This document shows positions 44,571-55,247 of a stretch of DNA of 64,000 bases, piece after piece. Source of the stretch: an uncultured Pelagibacteraceae bacterium. Lineage in GTDB: Bacteria > Pseudomonadota > Alphaproteobacteria > Pelagibacterales > Pelagibacteraceae. The notes under the pieces were generated by a model, which saw only the letters and a list, made by a program, of their open reading frames with translations, did no database searches and was not told the origin of the DNA. The stretch is taken from positions 86,290 to 150,289 of the forward strand of contig CACGEW010000001.1 of NCBI GenBank assembly GCA_902572345.1. The letters are read 5' to 3'. A program made the position numbers and the translations under genes. The number at the start of each line of letters is the position of its first letter. The stretch's first letter is position 1.

Positions 44571-46934
44571 ATGTTAAATTTTCTTAATTTTTCAGCAAAA
44601 TTTGTAATTATATTTCTTTCAGTAATTGTATTTTTTACTTTTTCAACATTATGGTACTTTTCTGCAGGTTTGCCGGATTATAAGAAATTATCAAATTACC
44701 AGCCACCAATTTCGAGCAGAGTATATTCAAATGACAATAAATTAATAGCTGAATATGCAATAGAAAAACGATTATTTATTCCGTTCGACTCTATACCTGA
44801 TAAAGTGGTAAATGCATTTCTCTCAGCGGAAGACAAAAATTTTTTTAGTCACCCAGGTATTGATGCTAAAGGGATACTAAGAGCCATAGTAAAAAACATA
44901 AAAAATATTTCTCAAAACAAAAGACTTGAAGGAGCTTCAACCATAACACAGCAAGTTGCAAAAAACTTTTTATTAACTAATGAAGTTTCTATGAAAAGAA
45001 AAGTTAAGGAAGCTATCTTAGCATTTAGAATAGAGAGAGCCTATACAAAAGAAAGAATACTTGAACTTTATCTAAATCAAATTTATTTAGGTCAAGGCAC
45101 CTACGGAATTGCTGCGGCAAGTTTAGAATATTTTGATAAATCTATAAAAGAACTAAACTATTCAGAAGCAGCTTTGCTTGCTGCCCTACCTAAAGCTCCA
45201 AGTAAATATAACCCTTACAAATATCCTGATACTGCAAAATTTAGAAGAAATCTTGTTCTTAAAAACCTAGAGGAAAACAATTTTATCTCAAAAGAAGAAT
45301 TTAAAAAATTAAAAGACTCAAAACTAAAACTAAAAAAAAGAAAAATTGAAATAGTTAATGAGGCCAATTCATATACAGAGGAGGTAAGACGAACTGTCAA
45401 AAATATCTACGGTTTTGAAAAACTTTATTCACAAGGCTTGAGTATTAGAACACCTCTTAAAATAGATTATCAAATTCAAGCGTTAAAATCTTTGAGAAAA
45501 GGTATAGAGGAATATGATCGTAGACAAGGGTGGAGAGGGCCAGTTACAAACAAATTTAAGAACAAAAAATGGAAAAAAAAGATTAACGATTTTAAATTAG
45601 ATCCAACCTTAAATTGGAAATTAGCTGAGGTAATTTCTGTAGAAAAAAATAACATAAAAATCCAATTAATAGGTGAAGAAAATAAAAATACCCAAGGCAT
45701 TTTAGATTTTAAAAATATTAAATGGACAATTCCAAAAAAAAAATCAGCTCAGGAAGTTCACAAGGTTGGTGATATTTTTTATGTTAAAAAAACTAGAGGT
45801 TCATCTTGGATTTTAAAACAATATCCTAAAGTAAATGGAGGTATCGTAATACTTGATCCTTTCACAGGCGATGTTCTTGCTTTGGTAGGTGGATTTAATT
45901 TTAAAAAAAGTGAATTTAATAGAGTTACTCAAGCAAAAAGACAACCAGGCTCTGCATTCAAACCAATAGTTTACGCAGCAGCCCTAGAAAAAGGTTTTGC
46001 GCCTAATTCGATTATCCTCGATGCACCTTTTGTTGAAAGTCAAGGAGTGGGTTTAAAAAACTGGAAACCAGAAAATTATGGTAAAAAATTTTATGGGCCC
46101 TCAACATTAAGAAAAGGAATAGAGTATTCCAGAAATTTAATGACAGTAAGAATAGCCAAAATTTTAGGTTTAGAGGAAATCTTAGATTTATCAAAAAAAT
46201 TAAACATTTATGATGAAATTCCTGAATTATTATCAGTATCACTTGGAGCAGCGGAGACAACTTTAATTAATTTAACATCTGCCTACGCACCCTTCGTAAA
46301 TGGAGGAAAAAAAATTAATCCTAAATTAATTTCAAGAATTCAAGATAGAAGAGGTAAAACAATCTACCAAGAAAAAAGCAGAAAGTGTTTAGGTTGTGAT
46401 AAATTTATTAATGAAACAATAAATTTACCAAAAATAGAAGATACAAACACAAGAGTAATGAGTGAAGAAACAGCATATCAAATGACTTCAATTCTTCAAG
46501 GAACAGTACAAAGAGGTACTGCCAAAAAATTGAGAACTTTGAAAGTCCCTTTGGCTGGCAAAACAGGAACTACAAATGATAATTACGATGCATGGTTTAT
46601 TGGATTTTCATCTAACTTAGTAATCGGAGTTTATATTGGTTATGACAGTCCAAAAACATTAGGCAAATTTGAAACTGGTTCTAAAGCTGCACTACCTATT
46701 TTCAAAAATTTTGTAGAGAAAGCTCTTTTTAAAGAGGATTTTGATGAATTCCAAATACCTGCAAATATATATTTAACTTCAATCAATTATGACACTGGTT
46801 TAAAATCAACTCAAGGTGAAAAAAATTCAATTATTGAAGCTTTAAAATTAAAAGATATTAACAATCTAAATAATAATAACTTAATCTCAACAATTGGTCG
46901 TGATAAAATAATAAAGTTTAGGCAATTTTATTAA
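44571..46934 (+). CDS. mrcA: Penicillin-binding protein 1A
   Basis: GT51: FLSAEDKNFFSHPGIDAKGI, EGASTITQQVAKNF; transpeptidase: RQPGSAFKP (SxxK), AGKTGTTNDNYDAWFIGF. Confidence 0.96.
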   Translation: MLNFLNFSAKFVIIFLSVIVFFTFSTLWYFSAGLPDYKKLSNYQPPISSRVYSNDNKLIAEYAIEKRLFIPFDSIPDKVVNAFLSAEDKNFFSHPGIDAKGILRAIVKNIKNISQNKRLEGASTITQQVAKNFLLTNEVSMKRKVKEAILAFRIERAYTKERILELYLNQIYLGQGTYGIAAASLEYFDKSIKELNYSEAALLAALPKAPSKYNPYKYPDTAKFRRNLVLKNLEENNFISKEEFKKLKDSKLKLKKRKIEIVNEANSYTEEVRRTVKNIYGFEKLYSQGLSIRTPLKIDYQIQALKSLRKGIEEYDRRQGWRGPVTNKFKNKKWKKKINDFKLDPTLNWKLAEVISVEKNNIKIQLIGEENKNTQGILDFKNIKWTIPKKKSAQEVHKVGDIFYVKKTRGSSWILKQYPKVNGGIVILDPFTGDVLALVGGFNFKKSEFNRVTQAKRQPGSAFKPIVYAAALEKGFAPNSIILDAPFVESQGVGLKNWKPENYGKKFYGPSTLRKGIEYSRNLMTVRIAKILGLEEILDLSKKLNIYDEIPELLSVSLGAAETTLINLTSAYAPFVNGGKKINPKLISRIQDRRGKTIYQEKSRKCLGCDKFINETINLPKIEDTNTRVMSEETAYQMTSILQGTVQRGTAKKLRTLKVPLAGKTGTTNDNYDAWFIGFSSNLVIGVYIGYDSPKTLGKFETGSKAALPIFKNFVEKALFKEDFDEFQIPANIYLTSINYDTGLKSTQGEKNSIIEALKLKDINNLNNNNLISTIGRDKIIKFRQFY

Positions 46935-48026
46935 TGGAAAACTTTGAAACAATATTATCAGCATCTGAAAAATCTTTAAATAATATCAGGGGGTATCTTT
47001 GATAAAGAAAATATAAAAGAAAAAATTCAAGAGCTTGAAAAAACTTCACTCAAAGAGAATTTTTGGAAAGATAAAAATTTAGTAAAAAAAACTGTAAAAC
47101 AAAAAAAAATTTTTGAGGATATCCTAAACTCCTATAATAAAAATCTAAATGATATAGATAATCTTAAAGATCTTTATTTATTAGCATCACAAGAAAAAAA
47201 TGAGGAAACAATTATAGATTGCTGTAAAAAAATCGAACAAATTTTATTGGAAATTAAAAAAAGTGAAATTAATTGTTTCCTATCCGGTGAAAATGATGAT
47301 TACGACATCTATCTTGAAATCCATGCTGGCGCGGGTGGAACAGAAAGTCAAGACTGGGCAGACATGTTGAGAAGAATGTATCTTAGATGGTTCGATAAAA
47401 AGAAATTTAGATATGAAATTATAAGTGAACACAAAGGAGAGGAAGCAGGTATCAAATCATCTACAATCAAAGTTGCCGGGGATTATTTATACGGTCTGAT
47501 GAAATCAGAGTCAGGAGTACATAGACTTGTTCGTATTTCTCCATTTGACAGTGGAGCAAGAAGGCATACGAGTTTTGCAAGTGTATGGGTATACCCAGCT
47601 GTTGAAGATGATATAAATATTCAAATCGATGAAAAAGATCTTAGAATTGATACTTACAGATCTAGTGGAGCTGGAGGTCAACACGTTAATACAACTGATA
47701 GTGCTGTAAGAATTACTCATATTCCCTCGAAAATAGTTGTCCAATGTCAGAACGAGAGATCTCAACATAAAAATAAAGAAACATGTTTTAAAATGTTAAA
47801 GGCAAGATTGTATGAATATGAAATTCAAAAAAAAGAAGAGGAAAATCAAAAAGAACTAATTTCAAAGACCGATATAGGCTGGGGACACCAAATAAGGTCA
47901 TACGTACTTCAACCGTATCAGCTTGTAAAAGATTTAAGAAACAAAACAGAAAGCACTAATCCTGCAAGTATTTTAGATGGAAATATTGATGAATTCATAG
48001 AAGAAGGAATCAAGAATAAGAAATAA
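46934..48026 (+). CDS. prfB: Peptide chain release factor 2, expressed via +1 programmed frameshift: join(46934..46999,47001..48026)
   Basis: ATG at 46934 opens 22 codons to ATC AGG GGG TAT CTT TGA; a +1 shift at CTT T joins GAT AAA GAA... in frame with the 47247 ORF. RF2 motifs GAGGTESQDWADML, RSSGAGGQHVNTTDSAVRITH, CQNERSQHKNK. Confidence 0.97.
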
Positions 48027-48029
48027 ATC

Positions 48030-50201
48030 ATGAAAAAAATAATCATAAAATTTTTTTTAATATTATCTTTATTATTAATTAGTTTAATAATTACTTTATC
48101 AACTGTTGGGATTAAAACAAAAAAATTTAACAGGCTAATATCCGATAAAGCCTCAGAAACTACAAATGTTAGTTTGATTCTTAATACAATAAAATTTAAA
48201 ATTAATCCAAAAGAATTAAGTCTTTTTTTAGAAACTAAAAATCCACAAATTAGCTTTCGAGATATATTAATTCCAGTAAAAAATATAAAAGTATATATAG
48301 ATTTTTTCTCTTTGCTAAAATCAGACCTAAAAATTAAAAAAGCTAATCTTAGCTTAAAGGAATTAAATATAAATCAATTAAATAAAATTGCATCAATCAT
48401 CAAACCATCAAATTTCAAAAGTATAATAAATAACAAAATTAAAAAAGGAAAATTAATCTCAGAAGTAGATATATTTTTCAATAATCGAGGTGAAGTAGAA
48501 AATTTTATCACTAAAGGCTCGATTAAAAATTTAGAGGCAGAATTACTAAGTAATATTAATTTAAAGAATATAAGACTAAGTTTTTTTGCAGATAAAAATG
48601 ATATTTTAATTAAAAATATATTTGGTTTTCTTGAGGAAATTGAAATCGCTGATGGTGATATTAAATTAAATTTAGAAAAGGGAGCAAGAATAAATTCAAA
48701 TTTTAATTCTATAATAAATTTTGATGAAAAAATTTTAAAAAAATATGTAAAAATTTTTAAAAAAAATAATCTTTTGAGTCAGGTTAAGGATTTAAAAGCT
48801 AACTTAAATAATAGCTTGCTTGTGGAATTAGATGAAACCTATAAAGTTAAAAATTACGACTATAATGTTTCAGGAAAAATTGAAAAAAGTGAAATTGAAT
48901 TTTCAAAACCTTTAAGAAATATTTTCACATCTGATGATATTAAAGAAGTTTTTTTATCAGACTTAGGACTTCAAGCAAGCTTCGTTCCTAAAAAAATTAA
49001 TTTGGGTTTAGAAGGAAAATATTCTTTAAATAAATACGATTTTTTGAAATTTAACTTAAAAAATAGTTTAATTGGAAATCAAGTAAATTATAAAATAAAT
49101 TTTGATTACTCGGATAATTTAAATTTAAATGTAATTAATTTTTCAAAAAAAGACAAATCTGTTGCTAATGTTCTTATTGATCTTAGTAAAATTGAAGAAA
49201 ATATAGCTGTAAATAATTTTACTTTTACAGAAAAAAATAACTCAATAGTGATTAAAGACTTAAATTTCAAAAATAAAAATTTTTCATCATTTAAACAAAT
49301 AGAAGTAAAAACTGAGAATAATGATTTTATTATTAAAAGTGGAAAAAAAATTATTATAAAAGGTAGCAAGTTTGATGCAACTAATTTAGTAAAATTTTTA
49401 AGTGAAAAGAAGGCAACAAATAATTTTCAAAGCTTAAATAGTAAAATTGAAATTGATTTCAAAAATATTTTGGTTCCTATGTCAGAAAAGCTTAAAAACT
49501 TTAAACTAATTGGAGATATTAAAAAAGGTCAATTTGTGAAGATCTCATCTAAAGGTGATTTCGGAGGAAATAATTATTTAGATATCAATATGAAAAAAGA
49601 TAAGAATAGTAACAAAAAATATCTAGAGATCTACTCAGATCTCACACGTCCACTTTTGACTGAATATAGTTTTTTTAATGGTTTGTCGGGAGGAAAACTT
49701 CTTTTTACCTCAATAATAGAAGACTCAAAGTCTAATTCTAAACTTAAAATTGAAAACTTTAAAGTCATCAATGCTCCAGGATTAATCAAATTACTATCAT
49801 TAGCTGATCTTGGGGGATTAGCAGATTTAGCTGAAGGCGACGGCCTATCTTTTGATGTCTTAGAAATTAACATGGAGAAAGATAACAAATTTCTGAAATT
49901 AAATGAAATTTTAGCTTTAGGACCTAGCATGTCAGTATTAATGGAGGGTTATCAAGATCAACAAGGCTTAACAAGTTTAAGAGGCACACTTGTTCCTGCT
50001 AAGACTCTAAATAAAATGATTTCAAAAATACCTGTAATTGGCGACATAGTAATCCCCAAAGAAGTTGGAGAAGGCTTATTTGGTATCAGTTTTAAAATGA
50101 AAGGTCCAAAAGGTAAAATTAAAACAACAATTAATCCAATAAGAACACTAACTCCAAGATTTATACAAAAGATTATTGATAAAAATAATAAAGCTAAATA
50201 A
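48030..50201 (+). CDS. AsmA-like/YhdP-type membrane-anchored protein
   Basis: N-terminal TM helix, long beta-rich region, C-terminal GPSMSVLMEGYQDQQGLTSLRGTLVPAKTLNKMISKIPVIGDI. Confidence 0.75.
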   Translation: MKKIIIKFFLILSLLLISLIITLSTVGIKTKKFNRLISDKASETTNVSLILNTIKFKINPKELSLFLETKNPQISFRDILIPVKNIKVYIDFFSLLKSDLKIKKANLSLKELNINQLNKIASIIKPSNFKSIINNKIKKGKLISEVDIFFNNRGEVENFITKGSIKNLEAELLSNINLKNIRLSFFADKNDILIKNIFGFLEEIEIADGDIKLNLEKGARINSNFNSIINFDEKILKKYVKIFKKNNLLSQVKDLKANLNNSLLVELDETYKVKNYDYNVSGKIEKSEIEFSKPLRNIFTSDDIKEVFLSDLGLQASFVPKKINLGLEGKYSLNKYDFLKFNLKNSLIGNQVNYKINFDYSDNLNLNVINFSKKDKSVANVLIDLSKIEENIAVNNFTFTEKNNSIVIKDLNFKNKNFSSFKQIEVKTENNDFIIKSGKKIIIKGSKFDATNLVKFLSEKKATNNFQSLNSKIEIDFKNILVPMSEKLKNFKLIGDIKKGQFVKISSKGDFGGNNYLDINMKKDKNSNKKYLEIYSDLTRPLLTEYSFFNGLSGGKLLFTSIIEDSKSNSKLKIENFKVINAPGLIKLLSLADLGGLADLAEGDGLSFDVLEINMEKDNKFLKLNEILALGPSMSVLMEGYQDQQGLTSLRGTLVPAKTLNKMISKIPVIGDIVIPKEVGEGLFGISFKMKGPKGKIKTTINPIRTLTPRFIQKIIDKNNKAK

Positions 50202-51432
50202 TTTTAACTAAGTAGTGCTTCTTTTTACCGTACGATAGTTTTAAGATATTATTTTGAAAATCTTCATATTTTAAAATTTTCTTTTCATCTTGAATAACTA
50301 CATCATTAATTTTAAAGCCTTTATTAGCTATAGCTCTTCTTGCTTCACTTTTTGAGGATAAAATTTTATTTGTTGAAATAAGATCTAAAATATTTACACC
50401 TTTTTTTATTTCACCCTTATTGATTTTTATTTCTGGCAAATTAATACTTAATCCACCATCTTTAAAAGTTTCTCTAGCAGTTTTTTCTGCTTTTTTGGCT
50501 TCATGTTCACCATGAAGAATTTTAGTGGCCTCGTTTGCTAATAAAATTTTAAGATCATTTATATTTTTTTCTTTTTTTGTTATTAAGTCTATTTCGTTTA
50601 GATTAATCTCAGTGAAAAAATTTAAAAATCTTTTTACATCTCTATCATCCGTGTTTCTCCAAAATTGCCAATAATCGTATGGAGATAATTGATCTTCATT
50701 TAACCAAATTGCACCTTTTTCAGTTTTTCCCATTTTGGCTCCAGATGCTAAAGTGATTAAAGGAGACGTTAAACCGAAAGCTTCTTTTTGCAACATTCTT
50801 CTAATTAACTCAACTCCATTTATGATATTCCCCCATTGATCCGATCCACCTATTTGTAAAATACAATTATCTTTTTTAAATAATTGATAAAAGTCATAAG
50901 CTTGCAAAATCATATAATTAAATTCCATGTAGCTTAGAGACTGCTCCCTTTCTAGTCTTAATTTAACACTGTCAAAAGTAAGCATTTTGTTAATTGTAAA
51001 ATTACTTCCAATATCTCTCAAAAATTCAATGTAATTTAATTTTGTCAACCATTCAGCGTTATTTACAAATATTGGAGCGGTTTTTTTATTAGATGTATCT
51101 AAAATTTTATTAAAAACCCTCTTGATACTTTTTATATTATTTTTAATTTCATTTTCTTTTAATATTTTTCTCGTTGAGTCCTTTCCAGAAGGGTCACCGA
51201 TTAAAGTCGTACCCCCACCCAAAAGCACGATTGGTCGATGACCGTATTTTTGCATTAATTTTAAAATCATAATTTGCAATAAGCTACCAACGTGTAAGCT
51301 GCTAGCTGTGCAATCGAAACCTATGTAGCCAGAAATTGATTTTTTTTCGCAAATTTCATCGAGTTTGCTCAGATCTGTACATTGGTTGAGGTATCCTCGA
51401 TCCTTCATTTCTTGCAAAAACTTATTTTTCAT
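50194..51432 (-). CDS. tyrS: Tyrosyl-tRNA synthetase
   Basis: YIGFDCTASSLHVGSLL (HIGH-like), LQIGGSDQWGNIINGVELIRR, KMGKTEKG (KMSKS-like). Confidence 0.97.
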   Translation of the reverse strand: MKNKFLQEMKDRGYLNQCTDLSKLDEICEKKSISGYIGFDCTASSLHVGSLLQIMILKLMQKYGHRPIVLLGGGTTLIGDPSGKDSTRKILKENEIKNNIKSIKRVFNKILDTSNKKTAPIFVNNAEWLTKLNYIEFLRDIGSNFTINKMLTFDSVKLRLEREQSLSYMEFNYMILQAYDFYQLFKKDNCILQIGGSDQWGNIINGVELIRRMLQKEAFGLTSPLITLASGAKMGKTEKGAIWLNEDQLSPYDYWQFWRNTDDRDVKRFLNFFTEINLNEIDLITKKEKNINDLKILLANEATKILHGEHEAKKAEKTARETFKDGGLSINLPEIKINKGEIKKGVNILDLISTNKILSSKSEARRAIANKGFKINDVVIQDEKKILKYEDFQNNILKLSYGKKKHYLVKII

Positions 51433-51487
51433 AGTGATATTTACTTAAGCAACTATTATACAAAAATTGTTATAAATAAATAAAAAT

Positions 51488-52603
51488 ATGCAAAAAAAAT
51501 GGACCTCCTTAGGTTTAATGAGTGGTACTTCTGGAGATGGGGTAGACGCTTCTATTATTGAGACAAATGGGGTTGATCATTACATATCTATTAAAGACAA
51601 ATACTTCGAATATGACTCAAATATTTTTAAAGATATTCACAGTTTAAAAGAAAAGATTCATAAAGCCGAGCATCTCAACAAATTTAGAAAAGAAATAGAT
51701 CAATTAGAGAGAAAAATAACAATTTTTCATGCAAAAATAATATCTGAATTAGATATTAGTAGCGATACTTTAGTCGGTTTTCATGGACAGACTATATATC
51801 ATAACGCTAATGAAAAAATTTCTAAGCAATTAGCAAATGGGCATTTATTAAACCAACTCACAAAAAAAAAAGTAATTTTCAACTTTAGAAAAAACGATAT
51901 TTTAAATGAAGGACAAGGAGCCCCTTTAACACCCATATTCCATCATTTAATTGCTTTACAAAATAAAATTGAATTACCTGTATGTTTTTTAAATATCGGA
52001 GGGATAGCAAATATTACAATAGTAAAAAATAAAAATTTAGAAGGGCTATTAAGCAGAGATATTGGCCCTGGTAATTGTCTTATTGATAGCTGGGTGAGAA
52101 AAAACTCTAGTAAAAAATTTGATTTAGATGGTCAATTTGCCTTAAGCGGAAAAAAAAATGAAATAATTTTTGAACAAGCTCAAGAATTATACATGAATAG
52201 AAATAATAAAAAAAACCTTTCATTTGATACTAACGATTTCGATATTTCATTTGTTAGAGGATTAAATTTAGAAGATGGAGCTAGCACACTTACAGATTTT
52301 ACAGCAAGTATTATGGGTGAGGAATTATCCAAACTAATTAATAACTATAATAATCAAATTAAAGAAATATTATTATGTGGTGGAGGCAGAAAAAATAAAA
52401 TTTTAATAAGAAAACTTAAAGAAAATTTATCTTTTGATATAAGTTTAAAACAAATAGATGATTATGATATCGATGGTGATTTTGTCGAGTCACAAGCTTT
52501 TGCTTTTATGTCTGTTAGAACAATGCTTCAACTTCCAAATTCTTTTCCTAATACAACTGGATGCAAGCTCCCGGTAGTTGGGGGTCAATTAATAGAAAAT
52601 TAA
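51488..52603 (+). CDS. anmK: Anhydro-N-acetylmuramic acid kinase
   Basis: GLMSGTSGDGVDASIIET, FHGQTIYHN, FLNIGGIANIT. Confidence 0.96.
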   Translation: MQKKWTSLGLMSGTSGDGVDASIIETNGVDHYISIKDKYFEYDSNIFKDIHSLKEKIHKAEHLNKFRKEIDQLERKITIFHAKIISELDISSDTLVGFHGQTIYHNANEKISKQLANGHLLNQLTKKKVIFNFRKNDILNEGQGAPLTPIFHHLIALQNKIELPVCFLNIGGIANITIVKNKNLEGLLSRDIGPGNCLIDSWVRKNSSKKFDLDGQFALSGKKNEIIFEQAQELYMNRNNKKNLSFDTNDFDISFVRGLNLEDGASTLTDFTASIMGEELSKLINNYNNQIKEILLCGGGRKNKILIRKLKENLSFDISLKQIDDYDIDGDFVESQAFAFMSVRTMLQLPNSFPNTTGCKLPVVGGQLIEN

Positions 52604-53256
52604 ATTAAAGCGGTTTTTTCTTTTAAATATTTTTCAATTTCAATTGCTAATTCTTTTTCTTTATCTTTAAAAAAATGATTAGAGTTTTTTATCTTGGAAA
52701 AAATCACTTCAATTCCTTTTTGATTTTTTATTCTATCATCTAATTCATTAATACTTTCTTTAGTTACAAGCTCATCATTTTCACTGAAAACCACCTGCCC
52801 AGATGTTGGACATGGTGCTAAAAAAGAAAAATCATACACATTAGGTTGTGGTGATACAGCAATAAAATTATTTACTTCAGGTCTTCTCATAATTAATTGC
52901 ATACATATTAAAGATCCAAAAGAAAAACCAGAAACCCAACATTGACTATAATCCAAATTTTGTCGTTCTATCCAATCCAACGCTGCCGCCGCATCAGATA
53001 GCTCTCCTTGCCCATTATCAAAAACTCCATCACTTTTTCCAACACCTCTAAAATTTACTTTTATTACTGAAAAACCATTTTCTAAAAAAATATTATACAT
53101 TAATTGAACAATTCTATTATTCATTGTTCCACCATATTGAGGGTGGGGATGTAGTACGATAGCAACTGGCGAACCAAATTTTGGGTTCTTATAGTATTTG
53201 GCTTCAAGTCTTCCTGCTGGGCCAGGTATAAAAATTTCTAAACTTTTAGGTTTCAT
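52600..53256 (-). CDS. Alpha/beta hydrolase
   Basis: VAIVLHPHPQYGGTMNNRIV, NFRGVGKSDG, VSGFSFGSLIC nucleophile elbow. Confidence 0.9.
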   Translation of the reverse strand: MKPKSLEIFIPGPAGRLEAKYYKNPKFGSPVAIVLHPHPQYGGTMNNRIVQLMYNIFLENGFSVIKVNFRGVGKSDGVFDNGQGELSDAAAALDWIERQNLDYSQCWVSGFSFGSLICMQLIMRRPEVNNFIAVSPQPNVYDFSFLAPCPTSGQVVFSENDELVTKESINELDDRIKNQKGIEVIFSKIKNSNHFFKDKEKELAIEIEKYLKEKTALI

Positions 53257-53337
53257 ATTTGATAATGATTATTATTTTTAAAAAAAAGTAATGTTTTATA
53301 ACATGTTTTTCTGCGGCAAATAATTTTTTTTAAATCA

Positions 53338-53350
53338 TACTAAATTAGTA
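53338..53350. promoter_or_regulatory. Candidate IscR-type operator upstream of iscR
   Basis: TACTAAATTAGTA; inner 11 nt fit the ACT-R-WWW-Y-AGT core of E. coli type 1 IscR sites. Confidence 0.5.
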
Positions 53351-53388
53351 GGAATTGAATTAGAAATACTGTATTACAACGCTAATTT

Positions 53389-53814
53389 ATGAAATTAACC
53401 ACAAAAGGCAGATACGCAGTTATGGCTATGGCAGACTTAGCCTCATTTAAAGATCAAGGCCCTGTCAGCCTTTCAGATATATCTTTAAGACAAAATATTT
53501 CTTTACCTTACTTAGAACAAATATTTTTAAAGCTTAAAAATAACAATTTGGTTAAAAGTGTTAGGGGGGCAAAAGGCGGTTATAAACTAGAATTATCACC
53601 AGATGAAATAAAAATTTCTAATATAATTTCCGCAGTAGATGAAGAAGTTAAAATGCTGAACTGTAAAAAAGATTCAAAAAAAGGATGTAACAACAAATCA
53701 TCAAAATGCATTACACACAATTTATGGGATCAACTTGATCAACACATAAATAATTTTTTTGAAAAAGTAAAATTACAAGATTTAGTAAAAAAAAAACAAA
53801 TTTTGAATAAATGA
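53389..53814 (+). CDS. iscR: Rrf2 family Fe-S regulator (IscR-like)
   Basis: [28 protein letters not shown], three Cys plus ITHNLW at the cluster-binding region. Confidence 0.93.
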   Translation: MKLTTKGRYAVMAMADLASFKDQGPVSLSDISLRQNISLPYLEQIFLKLKNNNLVKSVRGAKGGYKLELSPDEIKISNIISAVDEEVKMLNCKKDSKKGCNNKSSKCITHNLWDQLDQHINNFFEKVKLQDLVKKKQILNK

Positions 53815-55247
53815 AACCTGAAGATTTAAAAAATAATAAAGATTATAAATATGGTTTCACAACTGATGTTGAAAACGTAAGATCTCCTAAAGGGTTAAGT
53901 GAAGAAACAATCAGATTTATCTCTAATATAAAAAAAGAACCTAAATGGATGTTAGAATGGAGATTAAAAGCTTTTAATAGATTAAAAGTTTTAAAAGAAC
54001 CTGACTGGCAAAAGCCAAAATATCCAAAAATAGATTATCAAAACTTGTACTATTATTCGGCACCTAAAAGTGCTTCGGAAAAACCAAAAAGTTTAGACGA
54101 GATTGATCCAAAAATATTAGAAACATATAAAAAACTAGGAATACCTTTAGTAGAACAAAAAAGGTTGAACGGAATAGCAGTTGATGCAGTTTTTGACTCA
54201 GTTTCAGTTGCCACTACTTTTAAAGATGAACTAACAAAAAAAGGAATAATATTTTGTTCAATATCGGAGGCTATTCAAAAACACCCTGATCTAGTTAAAA
54301 AATATCTTGGTTCAGTAATACCGTTGAGTGATCATTATTTTGCTACTTTAAATTCAGCTGTATTTACAGATGGATCTTTTGTTTACATTCCACCAAATAC
54401 AAAGTGTCCGATGGAACTATCTACTTATTTTAGAATTAACGCATCTGAAACTGGTCAATTTGAAAGAACTTTAATTATTGCTGATAAAGGAAGTTATGTA
54501 AGTTATTTAGAGGGTTGTACTGCCCCAATGAGAGATGAAAACCAACTCCATGCTGCTAATGTAGAATTAGTAGCACTAGATGATGCGGAAATAAAATATT
54601 CAACTGTTCAGAATTGGTATCCAGGAGATGAAAAAGGAGTCGGTGGAATTTACAATTTTGTTACTAAAAGAGGTGCGTGCAGAGGAAAAAATTCTAAAAT
54701 TTCATGGACTCAAGTAGAAACAGGATCAGCAATAACATGGAAATATCCTAGTTGTATTTTACAAGGTGATAACTCTGTTGGTGAATTTTATTCAATAGCA
54801 ATCACAAATAATTTTCAAAAAGCAGACACCGGTACAAAAATGATACACCTAGGCAAAAACACTAAAAGCAAAATCATTTCAAAAGGAATTTCAGCTGGGA
54901 ATGCAGACAATATGTATAGAGGTCTTGTTGAAATTAAAAATAAAGCAATTAATTCAAGAAACTACACTCAATGTGACTCTTTACTAATGAGTAATAAATG
55001 TGGGGCGCATACAATTCCATACATCAAAAATAATAACGCAACTTCAACAATAGAGCATGAAGCAACTACTACTAAAATAAATGAAGAACAGCTGTACTAC
55101 TGCAATCAAAGAGGTCTGGATCAAGAAGAGGCAGTAAGTTTAATTGTAAATGGTTTCTGCAAAGAAGTTTTACAGCAATTACCCATGGAATTCGCAGTCG
55201 AAGCACAAAAACTTGTAGCGATAAGTTTGGAAGGAAGTGTTGGATAA
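53811..55247 (+). CDS. sufB: Fe-S assembly protein SufB
   Basis: [44 protein letters not shown]. Confidence 0.97.
   Translation: MKPEDLKNNKDYKYGFTTDVENVRSPKGLSEETIRFISNIKKEPKWMLEWRLKAFNRLKVLKEPDWQKPKYPKIDYQNLYYYSAPKSASEKPKSLDEIDPKILETYKKLGIPLVEQKRLNGIAVDAVFDSVSVATTFKDELTKKGIIFCSISEAIQKHPDLVKKYLGSVIPLSDHYFATLNSAVFTDGSFVYIPPNTKCPMELSTYFRINASETGQFERTLIIADKGSYVSYLEGCTAPMRDENQLHAANVELVALDDAEIKYSTVQNWYPGDEKGVGGIYNFVTKRGACRGKNSKISWTQVETGSAITWKYPSCILQGDNSVGEFYSIAITNNFQKADTGTKMIHLGKNTKSKIISKGISAGNADNMYRGLVEIKNKAINSRNYTQCDSLLMSNKCGAHTIPYIKNNNATSTIEHEATTTKINEEQLYYCNQRGLDQEEAVSLIVNGFCKEVLQQLPMEFAVEAQKLVAISLEGSVG

Noticed and set aside
47247-48026. prfB as a 259-aa ORF starting at 47247
   Set aside because: Truncated by the track; the real gene begins at 46934 and uses a +1 frameshift, with domain 1 encoded between.
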